A stretch of DNA of 64,000 bases, from contig CM067588.1 of the NCBI GenBank assembly GCA_034336665.1, positions 5,272,655 through 5,336,654 on the forward strand. Reading direction: 5' to 3'. Shown piece after piece: positions 11,123-22,485 of the stretch (position 1 is the stretch's first letter; the number at the start of each line of letters is the position of its first letter). A program made the translations under genes and the position numbers. Under the pieces are notes generated by a model. That model worked only from the letters and a program-made list of their open reading frames with translations. It ran no database searches and was not told the origin of the DNA. The stretch is from Luscinia megarhynchos. Lineage: Eukaryota; Chordata; Aves; Passeriformes; Turdidae.

Positions 11123-12080
11123 CTGAGGCAGGCTGGTGTGGGAGCAGCCAGCCCTGGCTGGCATCAGTGCAGTCCCTCTGCCCCTCCTGGGCTGGTGATT
11201 CTGCAGAAGAACAATGCAGCTCCGTGCTCACCTTACAGCCTGTCCCAGCGACATATGGAACCTGAATTTCCACCAACTCTTTGGGAATCCATGAGGTTTA
11301 AGAGCAGCTGTCGATGGAACTGAGTGCTGCCCTTGGATAACAGCCCCTCTCTGCCAAAAATCCTGCGAACAGAGCCTGGGAATTTGGGGTTGTTGTGAAG
11401 CAGCAGCTATTGATCCCCTCCCCATTGCAGCAAGTGACTGATGGACTTTTAACCACTTTGTCTGAGAGTGGCTCGTGCAAGAAAAATGATGCTCTTGCCT
11501 TTTCTCTTGCATATGGATTGCAGGGTCCTGGCAGGATTTCAGGGCTCTCAGGCTGCACCAGGGCTGGGGGTGAGGCCTGTGGGGGACAGGACCAGCCCCA
11601 GCCCTCCCCAGAGCCACCCTGAGGAGCAGCTACGAGCAGGTACCTTGATGTTTAAAGCAGAATATCTCTCCTGTCGGACAAAAATGTGTATTTATGTGGG
11701 AGTGCCTCTTTAATAGGGACATTTCAAAGAATTATTATGAATTTCAGCTGGTGGGCAAGTTTGGTGCATTTAAAAGCTATCCATCACCGAGAGCAGATTC
11801 AATAGTCATCATTGGAACTGGCTCTCACAATCCCATTTTTACAACATCAAACGATGTGCTCAATAATAAAATTATTTTTATCAGTTTTAATCTGTCATTG
11901 CCAGACAGTTGCTGATTTGCCATATCAGTAAGATCAGCACCACTGAAGTTAAGTGAGATTTACATTCCTGACTTCATTATGAGCTTGCTCAGTTTTATCC
12001 CAGGCCTCAGCTGACAAGTAAATAACTTTGGGTTGCACATCCCCAAGTGATGCAGCTGCAATCCTGTCTGGATCTGGGCA
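11123..12080. other. Single-copy-looking noncoding sequence
   Basis: No gene recognised. The segment 11640-11960 is AT-rich with many TAAT/ATTA cores (for example CAATAATAAAATTATTTTTA) and may be regulatory. Confidence 0.5.
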
Positions 12081-12142
12081 AAAGGTGGCACTGGGTGACT
12101 TTGAGGTCCCTTCCAGCCCAGGCCGTGCTGGGATGCTCTGCA
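12081..12142 (+). mobile_element. CR1 3' tail fragment, sense
   Basis: A short match to the CR1 end: GACTTTGAGGTCCCTTCCAG followed by CCCAGGCCGTGCTGGGATG. It is a 60-bp remnant. Confidence 0.55.
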
Positions 12143-15100
12143 GAGCTCCCTGGGTGGGTCCCAGGTGTAATTCAGCCCCTCCAAGGCAGAGCTGCTGCTG
12201 GACCCACAAAAGAACTGATCACACATTTGCTTTGTCAGTTCTGAAATGCTTTCAAACGTTTTACCCCAAATCTTCCCCCTCTGGGTCAAAGAGGGATTGC
12301 TCCCACTGCTGGCACGTTCAGGATTTTGGCAGAGCCAGCCTGAGCCAGGCCCTGGCTGTGTGTGCATCCTCAACATCTGCTCTGGGACCCACCTGCTGCA
12401 GCCTCCTCCTCCTCTGCCATATGGAAACTGCACTGACAGGCCCTGCTCATGTCCATAAATCTGATTTTCTTCAGCAGCAAGAGGATGGGAATGTGGCTGT
12501 TGTCCCTGTGCCCCAAAGGCAGGGAGGGCAGCAGAAATCCCTCTCAGGTGTGACAATCAGCTGTTGTTCATCCATCCCTCAGGATCACCCTCTCCCTTCC
12601 TGTGCTGGGAACAAGACATGAACCATTTTTATTTGGGAGTGCATTTGCACCACCAGTGCAGAATTTGGTGCTGACCAGGAGGTGATTCCCTCCAGCTCTG
12701 GGACATCAGGGTGGGGCCCTCAGCTCTGCTGAGAAAAGGCTGAGGGCATTTTTATTTTGACTGTACAGAGAAAACACAACAAAATATAACAGGGCTCAAG
12801 GTGAGCAGGCTGGATGTGCTCAGTGCAGGAAATAACATCCAAATGCAGCCAAAGGCACAGCTTCTGATCCTTTTAATAGGACAGGCTTTTACTCTGCCAT
12901 AAATTTCCCTGCTCAGCACATATGGATCTTTATGATCTCTACTTCTAAACCCACAAGGAGGAGCCACCCTGCAAAGCCCCATCTGCCCGTTCTGTGTGCC
13001 AGGACTGGAACTGCTCCATGCACAGAGCCCCCCTGCCCGAGCAGGGAGCTGGAGCAGGGCCCTGCTGCCCATCTCGTGGGCACAGAGCAGAAATGGGAAG
13101 GCAGCAGAGCTCCAGGCGTGGCTGGGGAGCAGAGAGCACTCCCTGCAATGGGTGTGAGGAAAGGATCTCGTTTATCCACCAAAGGCTGGGCTGGTTCTTG
13201 GACTGGGCTGGGGAAAGGAGGCTGAGAGTGATGATTGAAAAAGACAACCACAACAAGTGAGCTGTGACTGGAGCTTGCTTCTTGATTGGAAGTGTTTAGA
13301 AGGTGCTGCTGGAACATGAGAATCAATTAACTCAAGAAGAAATCATGTTCTTCTCCTCCTTCCATGTTTCCTGGCATCCTGGTAGCTTTAACATCTGGGT
13401 GTCCTCAAGACATTTGATGCATTTCATTCATCATACATGACATTTGCATAATGCCAACATCATACTTTATGCAGATGCACCCTTGAACATTTCACAAATT
13501 CTGATTGCTATTTAAACTCCCCATAAATAAAACCCAGGGGGCCTTGCCCACTTCTGAATGTGGGAAAATGCAAGGTCCAAAGTGACTCATTCCTTGCACT
13601 GGCACACTCCAAACTCCCTTCACATCCCAAGTAAATACACTGTCTTTCATTTTATTTTCTTTCTACAGCCATTAAAATTCTATTAGCTGTTTGTGAATAT
13701 TATTTCATGCCATCTGCATTTACTCCTAAGTCGTGCTAGAGACAGCTGCAATCATTTGTATGCATTTTCTGTGTGCTGGTGGTTGTGGAGGAGCAGAACC
13801 TTCCTCTGCTCGAGGAGACACAGCCAACTGCAGGCATGGTTTGTTTGCAAATCCAAATCCCCACAGTGTTATTTTATTTATTAGGACAACAGAAGGGAAA
13901 AGGGAGGATGAGACAAAGGGAAGTGTTTGATGTTATGTGACAAACAGCAGCGTTGCTCCTTTTCACTTATTTATTTGGCCCCCAGCCACGTTTTGGGGGG
14001 GAATGGAAGTGGACAGAGGAACAGACACTTTTTATTCTGTCATGTTTTCACTTGTGAAAGGCTGAGAGCTTCTATTGTGCAAAACATGTATTTTTAATTA
14101 GCCACCATTTACACAGTGTAGAGCTGCTGAACAGGAACTTGGAGAACAAGATGCGATCCCGTGTCAGCATCTGCTGCAGAGTCACCTCAGCTCCATCAGC
14201 TCAGGATGAGCCCAGAGCTCCCAGCCAAATTCAGAGCCTCAGCATTCCAGGGCAGCAAACTTGGGTCAGAACAGGTCAGCAGGCAGGGCAGGGGCTGTGT
14301 GGGGGTGGATTGAGCACCCAAATATTCTTTTTTGTGATATTTACTGGGGGATGTTCAGCCCCGTGCAGATGGAATCCATGCAGAATTCCAGCCCTGTGAG
14401 CTCTGCTTTGGGACTTCCCCTGGGAAAACAATCCCAGAGGGGTTTTCCTCCCAGAACAGGGGTTTGTGCCCAGAGCTGGCCAGTGTCTTCATTTCATGGG
14501 TGCAGAACTGGAGGGCAAAATGTATTTTTGATGCCTGTGCTTGAGAAAGTCCCACCCTCTCCTGTGCTCATACAGTGTTTGGCTTGAAAACACACAGGTG
14601 ATAAATGCTTCAATATTTAACCATGATTTACCTGTGGTGAGGGAAGGAAAAATTATGTAAATAGGGTCTGAATCAGAGCAATGAGCCCCTTTATATTCTC
14701 CAGAAAATGTCAAAATATAATGTTTTATGAATTGCTGCCTTTCCTTTGAAAATAAAACACTTCTCCTTTTCAATGTTTGAGATTATGCCTGAACATAAAT
14801 TACAGAGGGATGGTGGCTGGATTAATGCAGGGCCCAAATGGCAGGAATTCATAAAGGAATGAGATTTGCACTTAGAAGAATTCCTGTCGCTCAGTGTGCC
14901 AGTCCTGGGCTCACCCCTGCTCCAGGGACAGGAGCTGCTCACTCAGTGCCAAGGGCAGCACTAATGGAAGCAGAGAAAATAAAACTGCACAGATCCAGCT
15001 TTGAATGGCATTACAAACAAACCAAGAGAAGCTCTGAGAGCATAGCAAGGTCCCAGGAATGAAAGTCCTGTTTGTCTGTGTGGAGATAAAAACAATCTTT

Positions 15101-16643
15101 GCAGAGGTGAAGGAGCAAAGTCACGCAGAATTTCCACTTCTCTCATCTGCACTGTTTGTTCTGGGCCCCCACAGCCCTCAGAGAGGCTTCAACATCTGAG
15201 GAAAACAAATTTCAGTGCATCACTTTGAATAATCCTGACTGAGTCATCAATTTAAAACCCCAATTCCTATTAGCACTTCTCCAAAGAGCTTTGATGAGGT
15301 TGTGGCTGTTGGCACCAGGAGTTTGTGGTGCACGTGATGATTCAGTTTCTCCCTCCCACAAACTGATTCCTGCTCACACAGAGCTGCAGGATTTGCTGTT
15401 TAAGGACCAGGAAAGGGAAAGGAGCCCCAGCAAAATCAGGACCTCATCTGTCCCAAGCTGCTCAGTACCAAGAGGGATTTTTATTGTAATCCCATGGGAA
15501 GTCCCTTTAGGGAAAGAAGCTGCTTCTGCAGGGTGGGTGTGCACTTGGCTGCAAAATGAAATTATTCCCTGGAGCTGGCAGCCCCCAAAGCAGCAAAGAG
15601 GTGTCTGCAACTCCTGGGAGCTCTGTCCCTGCAGTGCCATGGGCAGGGTGGTGACAATGACCTGGTGACCTCAGCAGGCATGGGGCAGCTCCAGCACCTC
15701 CAGCACAGAGTGATTACTGCTGGGACACCTTCTGGGGGAGAAAAATAAAAAAAATAATTTATCAGCCTTGAAGGTCCCCAGGTTCTGCTGTTGGTAGGCA
15801 ATGTCCTGGATTTTGTCACTAGAAGGAAACTTTAAATGAATTCTGCTGTTCCTGTGATGGGAATGAGCCTGGCAGGGCTGGGTTTGCTCTTGGCATGGCT
15901 CAGCTGGAGGTGGGGGGAGCTTGCAGCCAAAGATCAGAGGCTGGAGAAGGGATTTTGGGGAGTGTGAGCAGGGATGGGAGCTCTGGAGGAGCCCAAAGCT
16001 GAGCAGGGATTTCGGGTGGGATCTGGAATTCCTCTGCCCTGAGAGGAGAGCCCACTCTGGGATTGGCTTCATCTCCTGGGTCAGCACAGGAGGATTCCTG
16101 GAAGGTGCTGCAGGGAAATGAAGGTCTAATAATCCCCAATTTATTCTCAGGCCCACTGGCAGCCTGGCCTTTATGAGAGAGTATTTTTAATTAGATTTTG
16201 AGTTTCCTCTTTGGAAGACCACAGGCTCCAGATGGCAGGTGAGCTCATCCCCTCTCTGTTTTAGGGACTTTGGCCTGTTTTCCTCCTCTTCAGCTCTCCC
16301 TGTTCCAATGCAAGCAGGGTGAAACAGCAAATCATGAGGAAGGGATTAACAAGGAGTGAAAAACATCGAGCAGCAGAAATGGGAACAGGCTCTCAGCTCT
16401 CCCAAAGGGATTGGGAAGAGGGTGCTTTTATCTAGTGAAAAAAAAACACTGAAGAAAAAAAAAAAAATCAATCCCCACATACAATGCATGAAAAACTGAT
16501 TTCTCACCAACAAGACCTGGAAGGAGAGGAGTTATTGCTGGAACTAGAGGGTGAGATCCAGCAAGTCTGAAACATGGGGCAGCATTTCCAGGGGGCTTTG
16601 GTCACCCAGGCAGGGCTCACAGCCAGAGGTGAAAGTGTCCCAG
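12143..16643. other. Single-copy-looking noncoding sequence, 4.5 kb
   Basis: No gene, RNA gene or clear transposon. Two AT-rich segments (about 13330-13720 and 14580-14800) contain TTAATTA-, CATTTTATTTTC- and CATAAATTAC-like words. Simple A-rich patches occur at about 15735-15760 and 16437-16468. Frames of up to 198 codons overlap on both strands without domain similarity and are treated as chance. Confidence 0.5.
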
Positions 16644-16951
16644 TGTGGGATACTGGTGAAAGCCAGAGAAAAGCAGCCTGGATTTCTCAGGCTGCTCAAG
16701 GAAAACATAACAGGAAAATAATTATAGCAATGATTAAGCATCTGCAGAGTGTGTGAGAGGTGTGATTGTCCCCAGGAAAGCATTTGCCAGGGGTGTCACC
16801 TCTCTTGCACCAGTGGAATAATTTCTATCCTTGCTACCACAAACCACTCTATATAAGTGCAGTGTTTCTTTAAATAAAGAGCTTTTTGCTTTTGGCACAA
16901 AGAAGTTTGTTGCTACGTCCTTTTCACTGCTCCCACAGCCCAAATGCAACA
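16644..16951 (+). mobile_element. Probable solo LTR with TATA box and AATAAA
   Basis: The core promoter and poly(A) arrangement of an LTR is visible: ACTCTATATAAGTGCAG at about 16847, then TTTAAATAAAGAGC about 20 bp downstream, then an R/U5-like tail ending GCCCAAATGCAACA. A possible start is TGTGGGATACTGG at 16644, with an imperfect flanking repeat (TCCCAG before, TCCCAA after). The 3' half is well supported by signal order. The 5' boundary is a guess. The close spacing of TATA and AATAAA is the same as in the piece at 61450-61649. Confidence 0.55.
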
Positions 16952-17824
16952 TCCCAACAGAGACCTGCTGCTGGGGCCACACCCTGGAGCCAGGGGGATG
17001 CTTGGGATCTTTCCCAAATTCCCAGCTCCAGGATGACACTCAGAGCCAGCCAAGCAGCTCTGCATCCCCTCACTGGAGAGCTCCTGCTGCTCCCTCAGAG
17101 CTGGAGAAGCTCCCCAGGGAACCAGAGATGAAACCCCACGACAAAACCTCCTCAGCAGAGGTGAAATTCCCCTTGCCCTTTCCTGCTATTTGTGGCTCCA
17201 TAAAAAGCCCCCAGCCCACGTTCCTGCTCCCTCCACCAGGGAAGCCTGAGCTCATTTCAAGTGGAAATGGCAGCAGATCAGGAACCTCCTGCTGACACTT
17301 GCTGGCATTTGCATGGTAAAATTCTGCTGATTTCAGATTGCGTTTCTCAGGATGGATTGTTTGACACCCAGACTGTATGTTAGGGAATAAATTATTTTGT
17401 TCTGTTCCTAACTGATCACAGCCATGAATTCTGATTTGCTGACACTGAGTCCCAAACAAAAGCACAGAACCTTGTCTAATAGTGCTATGAAAAGGGATAT
17501 TCAGGAAATATTAACAAGTTTCATATGGTAATTTATGTAAATAGAAACCATAACTCAGTTGAAAAGATTCAGATGAATGTATAGAAAGAGTCTGAAAGCC
17601 AAGGTTCTCATGATAAAACATAAATTGAGACTTAGTCTTTACAACCCAAATGTTGTGCTTTCTGGTACAGAACAAAGAAGGGAAAACCAGAAGCTTCATT
17701 TTAATTAAAAAGTGAAACATTTCCCAGTTTGGAGTTTAGGATCTGCAGTGGGGCACTTTTCCAGGATTGTGAACAGAGCCTTTCAAACAGCTTTTCTGCA
17801 GAAAAAACATCCCAGCATCTCTGT
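16952..17824. other. Single-copy-looking noncoding sequence
   Basis: No gene recognised. A 154-codon plus frame (16831-17295) starts inside the LTR and continues by chance. The segment 17390-17720 is AT-rich without a recognisable element. Confidence 0.5.
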
Positions 17825-18097
17825 CCCTGGGCAGGGCCACCTCCCTGGTGACACAGGGACACCTCCCACTGTCCCATTGCCCCCAGCCCCATCCAGCCTG
17901 GCCTTGGGCACTGCCAGGGGTCCAGGGCAGCCACAGCTGCTCTGGGCACCTGTGCCAGGGCTGCCCACCCTCACAGGGGAGGATTTCTTCAGGATACCCA
18001 CCAAACCTGCTCTCTTGCAGTTTGAGCCATTCCCCTTTTCCCTTCAGTCCATGCCCTTGTGGGAAGTCCCTCTGCAGAACTTCGTGGAGCCCTTTTA
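17825..18097 (-). mobile_element. CR1 LINE 3' fragment, antisense
   Basis: Read on the plus strand it shows the reverse of CR1: GGGACACCTCCCACTGTCCC, CCCCATCCAGCCTGGCCTTG, CAGGGGAGGATTTCTTC, CTCTCTTGCAGTTTGAGCC, ATGCCCTTGTGGGAAGTCCC and TGGAGCCCTTTTAGGC. The last motif runs directly into the 19-bp array, whose unit is derived from it. Confidence 0.85.
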
Positions 18098-18625
18098 GGC
18101 TCTGGGCTTCCCTTTAGGCTCTGGGGTCTCCTTTAGGCTCTGGTGTCTCCTTTAGGCTCTGGTGTCTCCTTTAGACTCTGGGGTCCCCTTTAGGCTCTGG
18201 GGTTCCCTTTAGGCTCTGGGGTCTCCTTTAGGCTCTGGTGTCTCCTTTAGACTCTGGGGTCCCCTTTAGGCTCTGGGGTTCCCTTTAGGAACTGGGATCT
18301 CCTTTAGGCTCTGGGGTCCCTTTAGGCTCTGCAGTTCCCTTTTAGACTCTGGGATTCCCCTTAAGAAGTGGGATCCCTTTTAGGCACTGGGATCCCTTTA
18401 GGCTCTGGGGTCCCCTTTAGAATCTGGGATCCCCTTTTAAACTCTGGGGTTCCCTTTAGACTCTGGGATTCCCTTTAGGAACTGGGATCCCCTTTAGACT
18501 CTGGGATTCCCTTTAGGCTCTGGGGTCCCCTTAAGGCTCTGGGATTCCCTTTAGGCTCTGGGGTCCCCTTTAGCTTCTGGGGTCCCCTTTAGGTTCTGGG
18601 GTCCCCTTTAGGCTCTGGGATCAGC
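18085..18625 (+). repeat. 19-bp minisatellite (CCTTTAGGCTCTGGGGTCC) born from CR1
   Basis: About 27 tandem copies of a 17-20 bp unit centred on CCTTTAGGCTCTGGGGTCC, with variants GACTCTGGGAT, GAACTGGGAT and GCACTGGGAT. The founding unit is the CR1 segment GGAGCCCCTTTAGGCACTGG at the left edge of the array. It behaves as an ordinary minisatellite. Unit length varies, so no frame stays open throughout. Confidence 0.93.
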
Positions 18626-19502
18626 CACTCCCACCCCAGCAGACACCCAAGGTCCTGATGATCTCCTGCTGATCAAAGTGGACTCTGTCCCTCTGACACC
18701 TTCTTTGGTGCTGGATGCCTTCATTGAGGTGATTTCCAACCTTCCCAGAGCCAGCTCCTCCACATCTAGTCCGGGCTTTGCAAAGACCATGTATTTTAAT
18801 TAAAGCCTTTAATTAGTCTGCCCATAATCTGTCAGAGCTCTCATGCTGAGACATAATTAATGTCTTACCTCTCTACCTTGCAACTTCCACTATGTGTGTG
18901 CCTTCCAAATAAATCTGCTCTTGTGTTTGAAGGGACAGAACAATAACAGCACTTGGCACTTCCTCCTGCTGGAACAACTGAGTTGTGCATTTGTCAAGGG
19001 GCTTTCTCTGCGGCTGTGCAAAGGGCAGAGAGAGCTCTGTGTGTACTCAGCACCTCGCAAGATTGAGCCTCCAGCACACAATCAATATTTATAAATTATG
19101 CTCCAACCTTAAGGCAGCCTGGGACAGTCTGGGGGTGCTGGGCTTTGTTTGGTTTCCCAAAAGCAAAATACCAAAGGCCAGAGTCTGAGGGATGTTGGAA
19201 ACCAAACTTTCAACACTCAAAATTCAAAGACAAGCTCTCCTAAACAGCTCCAAATGGTTCCCATTTTGGCACTGAAATAAGAGGTTGCATTGTCAGGATT
19301 GCAGCATGTTGGCTCTGAGGCTTAACTGCCAAGGAGCTTTTGGTTTGGGTGATCTCTGCTGCTGGGACTTGCAGCTCCCTCCACAACTGAACCAAAGAGC
19401 ACGGCAGAGCTGGGGCAGTAATTGAAAGAGAAGGGGTGCAGGGCTGCACCAGGAGCATCCCTACTGTGCTGCTGAGATCCCAGCTCCTCCCTGGCTGTGG
19501 GG
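18626..19502. other. Single-copy-looking noncoding sequence
   Basis: No gene recognised. The segment 18780-18900 (TTTAATTAAAGCCTTTAATT, GACATAATTAATGTC) is AT-rich with nested TTAATTA palindromes and may be a conserved noncoding element. Confidence 0.5.
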
Positions 19503-19590
19503 AATTCACCCCTCACCCCACTCCTGCCTGCCCCATCCCTCACCCCACTCCTGCCTGCCCCAGTGTTCATCCCACTCCTGCCTGCCCCGT
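19503..19590 (+). repeat. 27-bp minisatellite, left part
   Basis: About three copies of a unit reading CACCCCACTCCTGCCTGCCCC plus ATCCCT. The array is interrupted at 19591 by a CR1-derived block and resumes at 19858. Confidence 0.88.
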
Positions 19591-19700
19591 TTCTTCTTGA
19601 TACCCACCAAACCTGCTCTCTTGCAGTTTGAGCCATTCCCCTTTTCCTTTCAGTCCATGCCCTTGTGGGAAGTCCCTCTGCAGAACTTTGTGGAGCCCCT
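19591..19700 (-). mobile_element. CR1 3' fragment, duplicate of 17990-18097
   Basis: From TTTCTTCTTGATACCCACC to TTTGTGGAGCCCC this is nearly identical to the CR1 piece at about 17986-18097: a handful of differences over about 110 bp, for example CCCTTCAGTCC against CCTTTCAGTCC. Independent CR1 copies would not share this truncation and neighbouring array, so it is a duplicated segment. Confidence 0.85.
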
Positions 19701-19857
19701 TTATGCTCTGGGCTTCCCTTTAGGCACTGGGATCCCTTTAGGCAGTGGGATCTCCTTTAGGCACTGGGGATCCCTTTTAAGCTCTGGGGTTCCCTTTAGA
19801 CTCTGGGGTCCCCTTTTAGGCTCTGGGGTCCCCTTTAAGCTCTGGGGTTCCCTTTAA
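19697..19857 (+). repeat. 19-bp CR1-derived minisatellite, second copy
   Basis: About eight units of the same CCTTTAGGC(A/T)CTGGG repeat as at 18085-18625, again directly attached to the same CR1 segment. Confidence 0.9.
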
Positions 19858-19980
19858 GCACCCTATTCCTGCCTGCCCCATTGTTCACCCTATTCCTCTC
19901 TGCCCCATTGTTCACCCTATTCCTGCCTGCCCTATCCCTCACCCCATTCCTGCCTGCCCCATCCCTCACCCCATGTCCCT
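19858..19980 (+). repeat. 27-bp minisatellite, right part
   Basis: About four units with CACCCTATTCCTGCCTGCC plus CCATTGTT or CCATCCCT, continuing the array broken at 19590. Confidence 0.88.
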
Positions 19981-20639
19981 CTGCATCCAGCTGTGATGTT
20001 ACCTGGAGCAGGAGCCCCACAGAGGGGCTGTTGTTGAGTCACTGTCTCAGCCAGGCCCTTTCAGGTTATTAATGACAAGATCCTGAGGCTGGGCCACTAA
20101 CGAGTCTCAGCTCCCTCCCGTGTTTTTATTTTCTTCCCGCTCCAAGCTGCCATTTCACAGTGAATTACTTGTGCCTGCATCTCTGCCAGGGAGCAGGGTA
20201 CCAGCCCAGCCTGCCCTGTGCTCCTGGTGCAGGCTGTTTGTGTCCCTGTCCCTGCAGTTTGCTGAGCAGAGCACGGAGCATCCTCCCATCTGTCTTCCTT
20301 AAGTGGCACGAGGCGCCTCGGCTCTGGATAGAGACATCATTTTTATTGCGCCGAGTTCTGCTGCTTGTTTTTGCTCTGAATTATTTACAAACCCACTCCT
20401 GAGTGGGGAGAGGCGTGGGGCTGGAGGAGAGGCAGCGTTTTTTCAAACTGGGCGGTGGGAGGAAGAGCAAACAATTTCCCGAGCGTCACTCAGAAACTCT
20501 GCCGCGATTTTCTCGCCTTTGTTCCATCTCGTGTTAAACATGTTTGTGTCAGGCAAACAACCCACATTAGATGGAATTTCACACCATTCAAAGCATCAGT
20601 GTCTGCAGCCTTAATGTGTATTATGTTCAAACATGCAAC
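19981..20639. other. Single-copy-looking noncoding sequence
   Basis: No gene recognised. The segment 20530-20660 (CACATTAGATGGAATTTCAC, CTTAATGTGTATTATG) has the look of a conserved noncoding element next to the CpG-rich stretch that follows. Confidence 0.5.
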
Positions 20640-21110
20640 GTAATCCATCACAAACCCCTGCAGACCTCGCGCTTCCCTCCCGATTTATCTGCTCGAGCTC
20701 CCTCCCTGCGCGCACGTAGCCAACCTTCTGTCGGTGGTTTTTTCATTTATTTGGAAACAGCAGAGCAGATTCTCAGTCAGTGTTCGCTATCACAGCTCCT
20801 CTGGCTGCCTGCCCGTGGGTTTATCCCAGCGCAGGGGCCGCGCTCGGAGCTGGCTGCAATCTGGATTTACCGGGGGGTTCATCCCAGGTCTGCTCCCAGC
20901 ACAGCCAGACTCACCAGATCCCCCTCATCATACCGTGCCAGGTCCTGCCCTCCCACCTGGAAAAAAAAAAAATCCATTGTTTGGCCAGGAGGAAAATGTT
21001 TGGAGATGGAGATGTTTGCACGAGGATTGCAGAAGGAGGGAAGGCGGCTCCGGAGGAGCCTGACCCGGGGCAGCAGCGCTGCTGCTCTCTGGGGTTTGTA
21101 GCTGTGAAAA
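20640..21110. promoter_or_regulatory. Moderately CpG-rich stretch
   Basis: Roughly 20 CpG in about 470 bp, for example in CTGCGCGCACGTAGCC, GCAGGGGCCGCGCTCGGAG and AAGGCGGCTCCGGAGG, against near-absence in most neighbouring kilobases. It could be a weak CpG island or a distal regulatory element. No TATA box, initiator or coding exon is evident. A 176-codon plus frame (20571-21101) crosses it but matches nothing I know. Confidence 0.4.
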
Positions 21111-22124
21111 GGAGCAAAACGGGCTGGAAAGGGGAAAAAAGCTCTGGGTTTGTTTGCAGGAGTTAAAGCAAACAGAGCCAAAACCAGCGAACCCAAACCC
21201 ACTCCAACAGGGAGGAAAAATCTGGGGTGAATCTGTGAAAAATCTGTATTTGGGGTGAAGCAGCAGAGCAGTGACTCCTCTGAAAAGCACCCTGAAATCA
21301 GTACCAGGGACACTTTGGATTATAACATATATTGAATTAGATTATATAAATAATGAAGTTTTAACTGAAAGACCAGCACTGTGCTGAAAAGCACCCTGGT
21401 CTTCACTCAGAAGGCTTTCCTTGCAAAGACATCACCAGTGGATTCTGAACCATTTTTGAGTCTATCTGGCTTTCCTGATAGAAATAGCAGGAAATATTGT
21501 GGCATGTCTAATTTTGTTTTTCACTGGAGACTTAATTTTTTTTCCTTCAAACTCATTTTTTAGCGCAGCCTCCCCATCTCAGTTCATTTTTTCACAGTGC
21601 ACATCTTCGTCTCTCATCACTCAGCGCTCACCATTTAGCGTATCAACATGGCAATTTCTGCAAATCAGAAAGCAAAGCCATTAACATTTGAAGTGGAAAT
21701 TTTGAGTTTCTGATCATTAAATAGCTTGGAAATGTAGGAAAAAATAACCTCCCTCTCCTTTAGTCCAAGGCTACCAGATGAGTCCCTCAGATGAAGGGGT
21801 CTGGGTGAGTGTGGGTGCTTCTCCCACGTGGTCTGACAATGACCAAGGCTCAGTTTTGACTTTCCACATCGATCCCACGAACCAGGGGAAGATGCACCAG
21901 CTTTGTCTGACCCCTTTGTGTGGGGAAAAGGGTTGGGCAGGCTCTACCCAGGGAAAGGGCACAGCCCAAAACTGCCAGAGCTCTGGGAGAGTTTGGCCAG
22001 CGCTGCCAGGGATGCTCAGGGTGGGGAGGGGAGCATCGATGGCTCTGCTCCAGCAGCCTCAGCAAACATCCCCACACAGCCCTGAGCCTGCATTTCACAC
22101 AATCCCAGCCACGTCCAGCTTGGG
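21111..22124. other. Single-copy-looking noncoding sequence with an AT-rich block
   Basis: No gene. The block 21490-21730 is AT-rich and compositionally even (GACTTAATTTTTTTTCC, CACCATTTAGCGTATCAAC, GCCATTAACATTTGAAG) and is a candidate conserved noncoding element. Confidence 0.45.
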
Positions 22125-22275
22125 AAACACCTCCAAGGTCATCCAGCCCAACCTTTGGCCAAATGCCACCGTGCCCCAAGTGCCACCTGCAGCCATCCCC
22201 TGACTCCAGCACTGCCCTGGCACCTGCTCCAATCCCTGACCTCTTCCAGGGGAGGCATTTCCCCTGATCTGGACT
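22125..22275 (-). mobile_element. CR1 LINE fragment, antisense
   Basis: The plus strand shows reverse CR1 order: CAAGGTCATCCAGCCCAACC, TTTGGCCAAATGCCACC, CCCCAAGTGCCACCTGCAG, CACCTGCTCCAATCCCTGACC and AGGGGAGGCATTTCCCC. Confidence 0.75.
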
Positions 22276-22319
22276 GTGCCAGCTGATTTTTAATAACCAC
22301 AGGAACCACTCCAGATGTG

Positions 22320-22485
22320 AATGGCACAGAATTCCCAGAGCAGCTGTGGCTGCCCAGCCCTGGAGGTGCCCGAGGCCAGGCTGGGCAGGGCTGGGATTGA
22401 CAATTATCCCTGCCAGGCAGGGGCTGGAATTTGGGGATCTTTAAACCACTCCCCACCCAAACCATTCTAGAATTTTGTGTTCCCC
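22320..22485 (+). mobile_element. CR1 LINE 3' fragment, sense
   Basis: GAGCAGCTGTGGCTGCCC, GAGGCCAGGCTGGGCAGGGC, CCTGCCAGGCAGGGGCTGG, GGGGATCTTTAAACC and CCCAAACCATTCTAGAATT follow CR1 3'-end order. It lies about 45 bp from the antisense fragment upstream, so the two form a small inverted pair of CR1 ends. Confidence 0.8.
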
